DNA of 64,000 nucleotides from Basidiobolus meristosporus CBS 931.73 (Eukaryota > Basidiobolomycota > Basidiobolomycetes > Basidiobolales > Basidiobolaceae): positions 48,680 through 112,679 of the forward strand of contig MCFE01000256.1 in NCBI GenBank assembly GCA_002104905.1, in the 5' to 3' direction. Below the pieces are notes generated by a model. It worked only from the letters and a program-made list of their open reading frames with translations. It was not told the DNA's origin and did not search any database. Both the position numbers and the translations under genes were made by a program. Positions 58,076 through 64,000 of the stretch are shown in pieces. The number at the start of each line of letters is the position of its first letter. Position 1 is the first letter of the stretch.

Positions 58076-58424
58076 TGTTGTAAAAATTCGTATTTCCACC
58101 TAAATATTCACCTAACTTAGTCACTTAGATCATCACCTTCAAATCCTAGAGAATTCTGACCAAATTCCTTGTCGGGATTTACTTAGAATATTTTCACCAA
58201 AATACCAGGTACCCAGAACATGAAAATTCTCAAAGTTGTCCAAACAGCCCCAAACTCTGCACACATGTTCTTGGGACCTTCCTTAACCTATTCTACGTGT
58301 TTGTAATGCCAAGACCAGCTAAAAGTATAAGTACTACTTTTACATTCAATAAATCATTAAGTGAAAACCACATAATCTACTTGTTCTCCCAATCACTTCC
58401 AATATCTCCAAGACTCTTACAACA
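58076..58424 (+). repeat. Copia copy 4, 5' LTR
   Basis: 349 bp, TGTTGTAAAAATTCG...CTTACAACA, very close to the reverse complement of the copy 2 LTRs. Confidence 0.92.
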
Positions 58425-58436
58425 GGTTATGAGCCC
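58425..58436 (+). other. Primer-binding site, Copia copy 4 (half-tRNA type)
   Basis: GGTTATGAGCCC, complementary to the initiator tRNA-Met anticodon arm, immediately after the LTR. Confidence 0.75.
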
Positions 58437-59736
58437 CAAGCTGTCACTCTCTGCAATGTCTACTACTGCTATTACTGGAATTTTTCCCTCTGCTGAAAAG
58501 TTGGATGGCTCTAACTACCAAGTGTGGAAGGTGAAGATGAAGATGCTGTTACAAGAAAGAGGCCTTTGGGATATTGTCATGGGAGAAGAATGCCCTCCTA
58601 AAAACGTGGGAGAGGAAGCCTTAAAGTACCAGAAGAAAGAACAAAGTGCCTTTAACTGCATTTGCCTTAATGTCAAGGACAAATTGCTAATTCAATGCTC
58701 AAGAGCAAAAACGGCAAAGAATGCCTGGAAGGCATTAGAAGACACCTACCAGTCATGTTCAGCTGCCAAGAAAATGTATCTGAGACAAAAATTCTTTACT
58801 ACAAAGATGCTGCCAGGAGAAGAAATGAAAAATCTAATTAACAGAATTACCCTGCTGGTAGATGAGATGGAATCTGTTGGCGTACCAACTACTGATGAGG
58901 ATGTGATAGTTACCATCCTGAATAGCCTGACCGACAAGTTTCAGGGCCTTGTATCGGCCCTAGAGTCCAGAACTGAAGATTTGACCTTAAATTACGTATA
59001 TGGAAGGCTCCTGGATGAAGAATTAAGAAAATCAAGCGCCAATAAGAAGGAAGAAGAAAATGCTTTAATAAGCAATGATAACCAACAAAGGAGATACCCA
59101 AGACCCTACAAAGGCAACAGCAACCTGTTTTGTAGCTACTGCAAAAGGAAAGGACACACATCAGACCGGTGTCTCAAAAAGAAAGATAATCAGCAAAAGA
59201 AGCCTGAATATGGAAATGCTGCAACAACTGAAGATAGACTATTCATATCTGCACTAAATATGACCACAAACAAGGATTCTCAGATGTGGTATATTGACTC
59301 TGGAGCTTCTCAACACTTTCCACACCAAAAAGAACTTTTTACCCAGTATCCAGAAATTCTAATTAAGAAGGTTTTCATGGGTGACAATAGAACACTTGAT
59401 GCAGTGGGAGAAGGAACTATCCAAGTAAACCTTAGAAGCAGTGAAGGAAGCCATACACTGACCTTTAAAGAAGTACTCTATGTACCAGAAATAGCCAAGA
59501 ACCTACTCTCTGTAAGCAAGGCCACAGCAGAAGGACTCAGTTTCAGTTTTGACAATTCTGGATGCAGGATCACTGATCAAAATGGTGCTCATATTGCTTT
59601 GGGCATCAGAGATCAGAACCTATACAAGTTGACTTATATTCCATCATATCTGGAAGCCAATATAAGTAACTTAAATGAAGAAACACCAATGCTTTGGCAC
59701 AGGAGATTTGGACACATCAATTTTGATTATTTGCAT
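58429..59736 (+). pseudogene. Copia gag-pol (copy 4), cut by Gypsy insertion
   Basis: The frame is open from ATG 58429 (or 58456, MSTTAITG) through Gag, the knuckle (CSYCKRKGHTSDRC), protease (IDSGASQHF) and the first part of the GAG-pre-integrase zinc region (HRRFGHINF). No stop or frameshift occurs before the insertion at 59737, where four codons of Gypsy LTR precede a stop at 59749-59751. This shows that copy 4 was coding-competent in this part when the Gypsy element landed. Confidence 0.9.
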
Positions 59737-60807
59737 TGTGGTGGTGTATAAGTCCAAGGGAGAGATACGTCCAACACTTCTCAAGTGTTTTGTGTGTGGG
59801 GTGTTCACTGGGTGCAATAACCTCTGGCAAAAGCTTGCTAGGAATACTTGGGTTCTGTCTCTAATCTAATGTGAAGGGGAATAAAGCCACAAGCTTGTCA
59901 AGGGAAAACTATTGAGCTACAATCCCCAACTTAGTTGGCGTCTTAACAAAAGTATGTGCTGGGTTCAGCGTCATTTGAGATGACAATGTACTAAAGCTTC
60001 CAAAGTCAAAACAACTGTAAACTCCGCCAGCAGGGACTTGATAAGAATGCAGCTTTGGTCAATAGTTACAAAGACAGAAAAGTATCTTTGCCTGTACAAG
60101 AACAAACTTGGGAAAGAATCAAATATAATAAAAGATACCTACTCTGAGTATTCCTCACAAGTAGTGCCTCCAAGGTCAGTTGGCTGTCAGCGCGGTTTCC
60201 TGGGAGTGTCCTGTGGTCTAGGGTTGGAAGTTCAGGTAGCAGCAGGTAGCAGTGATCACACTAATCAACAAGTCGGTATATTGATAAAAGGGATGATGAT
60301 TTATTGTTGAGGGATAGCCTCCCTTATATACTTTTCTTACTGGCTAAGTGATTACTAATCATGGTGTTCCAGAAGGTTCCGGATATCAATAGAAATCTTA
60401 ATGACATCAGAATGACCTAAGAATGTTCTAAGTAGGTGCCGGAAGGTTCTAAGAGGCACAGCACATCCAACCAATCAGGAATCAGTATTCTGAAACCTGT
60501 GTAACATGGGGATACCATATACGGTATGGAAATGGTAGGGATGGTGACACGGGCTGATCATGTGTCACGGGTACTGGCGCGGGTACTTGCCTAATTTAGA
60601 AGTACTTATAGCTAGTAATCTTACATAAAGTGAGGGGTAACTTATGCAATAAGGTAAGCAGGTGTGATAGTCAACCGGCTTATGGGATAGTACTGATTGG
60701 GTAAGACAAATGGGATAAAACTAAAATAAGTGTAGTAGAGATATAGGGAAGTAGAAAATAAGGGAATGAGCACATCTGTCAGTGGGTGTCACTGTCACCC
60801 CACTACA
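59737..60807 (-). repeat. Gypsy 3' LTR
   Basis: 1,071 bp with short imperfect terminal inversion (TGTAGTGG/CCACCACA). A TATA-like GTATATAAGGG lies on the minus strand near 60322-60332. Boundaries come from the break in Copia copy 4 on the left and the polypurine tract on the right; no second LTR is available for comparison. Confidence 0.8.
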
Positions 60808-60826
60808 TCCACCCCCCTCTCAGCTT
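60808..60826 (-). other. Gypsy polypurine tract
   Basis: Minus strand GCTGAGAGGGGGGTGGA directly precedes the LTR's TGTAG, the usual site for plus-strand DNA priming. Confidence 0.75.
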
Positions 60827-60888
60827 TGAACTTGGGTCAAAGCAAACTAATCTTGATGTGCAAAATTCCTATGCTTGAATAACTTAAG

Positions 60889-63800
60889 TCAATTTCCAGC
60901 AACTGGTGCTCTCAACTGGGTGTTGTCAAGCTCAGATATGTAATAACTTCCATTTCCAATCACTTTGGAAATGAGGTAGGGGCCAGTCCATTTGTTGTCA
61001 AACCTCCGACTCCATTGCTTGTCCAAGGTAGAATCATAGAGTAATACTGGGTCTCCTAGTGATAGTGGTTTTGGCCTTGTTGGGTGTGATTTGTCAAAGG
61101 GCACCTTGTTCTTTAGTCGTGTGTCCTTAAGTTGTTCAGCAGCTCTGCTAATATTCACATCATGGTGATCAAGTTGCTGTATGCAAGTTGCAAGGAGGTC
61201 TTCAGTCTGCATGTTGGATCTCCAATTCAATGAGTTCCAAGTGACTGTGTTTAACTCAACTGGTAGTATGCAGTCATGTCCATAGAGTAGCTTGAATGGC
61301 AATAATCCAGTTGTTCTCTTGGTAGTAATTCTATCTGCCCAGAGTGCTAGATGTAATTGCTGTGGCCACAGTGTTGTGTTATTCTCACAAGTCTTGACAA
61401 GAGAGTTCACCAATGGTCCATGTCCTCTCTCTATCATTCCATTGGCTTGAGAGTGGTAAGCTGTTGTAAAAGCAATATGTATCTTGTACTTTGAGCACAA
61501 CTCCTGGATCATTTGGGATGTCATCTCTCCTCTGTCAGCAACAAACTGCCGGATGCAGCCAAATCTGCAGATGATGTCTTCAAGTATAAATCTCCATATG
61601 GTATGGCTCTTGTTGTTGGGCAAGGCTTGAGCCTCTGCCCATCCACTAAGGTCATCTCTAGCAACAATCAGGTACTTTTTTGATCCAGCTGTTGGCATGT
61701 GGACAAGGTCAATGCCAACCTTTTGCCATAGACAGATTGTGTAAGTAGGATGCAGTGGTTCTTCATAATGCTTGGAGGATCTCTTCTAGCAGGCTACACA
61801 TGACTCAACAAAGTGTTGGATATCATAGTACATGTTTTCCCAGTAGTACCTCTGAGCTGTAGTATTGTATGTGGCTTCTTGTCCTCTATGTCCTCCTGGT
61901 TCTCCTTGGTGGATACTTGTCATGATGTTCAGTTGCTCTTGAGGGGTAGTGACTACTCTTCTTGGCATAAGTCCAGGTTTCACTCGCTTAAAGAGAAGAT
62001 CATCTTTAAGATAGTAGTGGTGTGCCTTCTTCCTGAGTTTTCTAAACTCCTGAATATCCATCCAACTAGGTTTCTTAAGTGTCCTTAGATATTCCTTGAT
62101 CAGACTCCAGGTAGTTCTCTCTTGGTCTTTGATGGCAATCTGTCGGATCTCTGCATCAATAATATCATCAAAGTGAGGGTCCAAGTCTTCAAATAATTGT
62201 GGTCCCTTCCTGGAGAGTGCATCAGCCACAACATTTGTCTTGCCAGGGATATGTTTGACCTCAAAGTCAAACATTTTCAGCCATGCCATCCATCGGTTTG
62301 TGGCATCATCAGGTAGGTCAGGCTTGTTGATCATTCCTATAAGTGGCTTGGCATCTGTCTCCAGGATAAAATGTGTCATGTAGAGTTGTGACTTCAGTTT
62401 CCTCAGCATCTTCACAACTCCTAGTAGTTCTCTCTTAATCTGTGAGTATCTTTGTTCTCTAGGAGAGAATAGGCAGCTCTCATATCTGCAGGCATAGCGG
62501 TTGCCATCTTCATCATCTTGTCCAAGTAGTGCTCCAGCTCCTATAGGGCTTGCATCCACTGTCAAAATAGGTGGGCATTCAGTGTTTTGATAGTCAAGAG
62601 GTCTTAGAACTGGTGGAGATACTAAGGCCTCTTTCAGTAATTGCATGGCTTCTTCTTGCTCTTCTCCCCAGATAAATGGGGTATTCTTTCTCTGTAGTCG
62701 GTAGATTGGTTCTGCTATCTCAGAAAATCTTGGGATCCAGATCCTAAAGAACCCACAAGCTGCCACAAAGCCACAAGCTTGTGTTAGATTTGTGGGGGTA
62801 GGCCAGTTGCATATCTTTTGTGTCTTGGAATCTCCAGGTGAGCGACCAAAGGTATTGCATTTTTGTCCAACAATGGATATCTCTGATACACCAAAGCTGC
62901 TTTTCTCACCACTGATGGTGAGTCCAGCTTCTTCAATGGCTCCTAATATGGCATCATTGTCTGAAATATGATCATAGACAAACTTTCTGACTCCAGGCAT
63001 GACTTCAGTGGTGTCCCGGGTTTTTGGTCCTTTGATGCCTATGTCATCAACAAAGACAGCAAGTTTCTCAGGTATAAACTGATACAGCACATTTACCATG
63101 CATCTCTGGAACTGAGCCACGGAGTTTGTAGCCCCTTGACTGAGTCTTGTCATCCTTAACAGTCCAAATGGTGTCTGTAGTGCAAACATATCTCTTGATG
63201 TCTCATCAAGGGGAATCTGGTCATATCCTGAGTAGAGATCATATGTTGAGTAGATGGAGTGGCCACTAAAGCTTTCTGCAAAGTCATCAATAGATGGAGG
63301 TATAGCAGCATCTCTGATAGTGACAGCATTTGCAGGTTGCATGTCTTGAATGAATCGGAGCTTTCCATTCTTCTTTTTGGTCACAAACCATCTGTTAGCA
63401 TAGGGTCCATGGCAAGGTTCTAGGATACCAGCTTCTATCTTCTTCTTAAGTAGGTCATGCACATCAGCTTGGAGTCCTCTGGGCAGTGGGTAAGGCTTAA
63501 ATGACCAGGGTGTGTGGGGCACTGTATGAATCTTGATGGGTTTTTCAACCGATGTCTTTAAGAGTCCCATCTCCTTGTCATTATATGAGAAGACCTTATC
63601 ATGCCTTTTCAAGGTCTCCTTGAATAATAGTATCTCCTCTGGTGTTAGGTTTCCATCACCAATGATAAGTTGCTTAAGTCTCTCAGGTGTAAGTCGTATA
63701 TCATCTGATGTTTCTTCTGGTGGTCTAATGTAATCAGCAGGTCGAGATCCATCAGTCAGTGGGGTAAGTGATGGTCTAATCTTCTGTTCTACTGTCTTGT

Positions 63801-64000
63801 ATTTTGTTCGAACCATAGCTGTTTGCTCCTGTATACCTAATGAGCAGCTCCAAATGTTGGGGTGTATATTGTCAGGCTCTTCATCTTCTTCCATAACAAG
63901 ATGTGTCTTCTGGCAAGCAGTATGTGTCCTCTTATTGTTGGGTGTTACACCACAGAAGGTTGACTGTAGTCCTGGATTGGATCCTTGTATGGTGTACCAT
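60889..64000 (-). pseudogene. Gypsy pol polyprotein with one in-frame stop
   Basis: Minus-strand frame with a Met at 63894; the frame looks open beyond it toward the window edge. Reverse transcriptase comes first (segments GKLRFIQDM, YDLYSGYDQIPL, active site FVDD), then RNase H (TVDASPIGAGALLGQ, ETDAKPL, KTNVVADALSRK), then the integrase HHCC zinc finger (HQGEPGGHRG ... CVAC). A TAG at 61786-61788 immediately follows the CVAC. The same frame continues through the integrase catalytic core (DDLSGWAEAQ, VADRG, HSQANGMIERGHG) and a chromodomain-less C-terminal part, ending at 60889. Thus a single stop codon divides an otherwise open integrase. It may be a disabling mutation or, less likely, a readthrough site. 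Gag and protease are off the edge. Confidence 0.88.

Larger units (their letters stand above)
58076..59736 (+). mobile_element. Copia copy 4 (younger, interrupted by Gypsy)
   Basis: 5' LTR 58076-58424, intact primer-binding site at 58425-58436, then an open gag-pol frame up to 59736 where the Gypsy LTR begins. The 3' part must lie beyond the right edge of the window. Confidence 0.9.
59737..64000 (-). mobile_element. Gypsy-family LTR retrotransposon, partial (runs off right edge)
   Basis: The plus-strand left end is a 1,071-bp LTR (59737-60807) which, read on the minus strand, starts TGTAGTGGGG and ends CACCACCACA. A polypurine tract abuts it, followed by pol in reverse transcriptase, RNase H, integrase order, which defines Gypsy/Metaviridae. 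Gag, protease and the 5' LTR lie outside the window, so the target duplication cannot be checked; the left flank is TGCAT. Confidence 0.92.

Overview
The window is fungal nuclear DNA. Short introns (about 54 to 108 nt) with GT...AG ends, TACTAAC-type branch points (for example 3254-3260 and 44127-44133), a chitin synthase, a fungal Nha1-type Na+/H+ antiporter and a fungal three-finger C2H2 regulator all point that way. A PEN-2-like gamma-secretase subunit, absent from budding yeast, hints at a lineage that kept ancestral eukaryotic genes, possibly an early-diverging fungus. That placement is inference. I recognised no tRNA or rRNA gene.

Layout. 1-2064: no gene. 2065-4336: ten-exon Na+/H+ antiporter. 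4489-11712: repeat-rich, with a decayed Copia element (4984-9567) flanked by inverted copies of an unclassified repeat. 15741-17266: C2H2 transcription factor. 17267-24525: mostly non-coding, with a possible decayed secreted-protein gene (20649-21285), a solo LTR (22244-22565) and a small PPPY-containing ORF. 24526-31341: very large helical protein of unknown function. 34142-39694: ankyrin plus coiled-coil protein of 1,751 aa. 39776-40553: a compositionally odd island with a TFIIS-type zinc-ribbon gene, a truncated uracil-DNA-glycosylase-like reading frame and telomere-like repeats. 40575-41633: repeat and LTR relics. 42810-44276: a small HeH/SAP-type ORF and the PEN-2-like gene. 44715-47473: chitin synthase (minus strand) with a small membrane-protein ORF just upstream. 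49700-64000: a retrotransposon graveyard.

The right-hand 14 kb holds an apparently intact Copia element (50070-54756, perfect 5-bp target duplication TATAA, near-identical LTRs). It is followed by a four-layer nest: an old Copia relic is split by a decayed Copia, which is split by a younger Copia, which is split by a Gypsy element running off the right edge. All Copia copies are one family. In the copies with a preserved site, the primer-binding site matches the anticodon arm of initiator tRNA-Met, as in half-tRNA priming.

The host genes do not form an obvious pathway. They cover ion homeostasis, cell-wall chitin synthesis, transcription, intramembrane proteolysis and structural roles. The most unusual signals are the PEN-2-like gene, the zinc-ribbon island with telomere-like sequence, and the half-tRNA-primed Copia family with its nested insertions.
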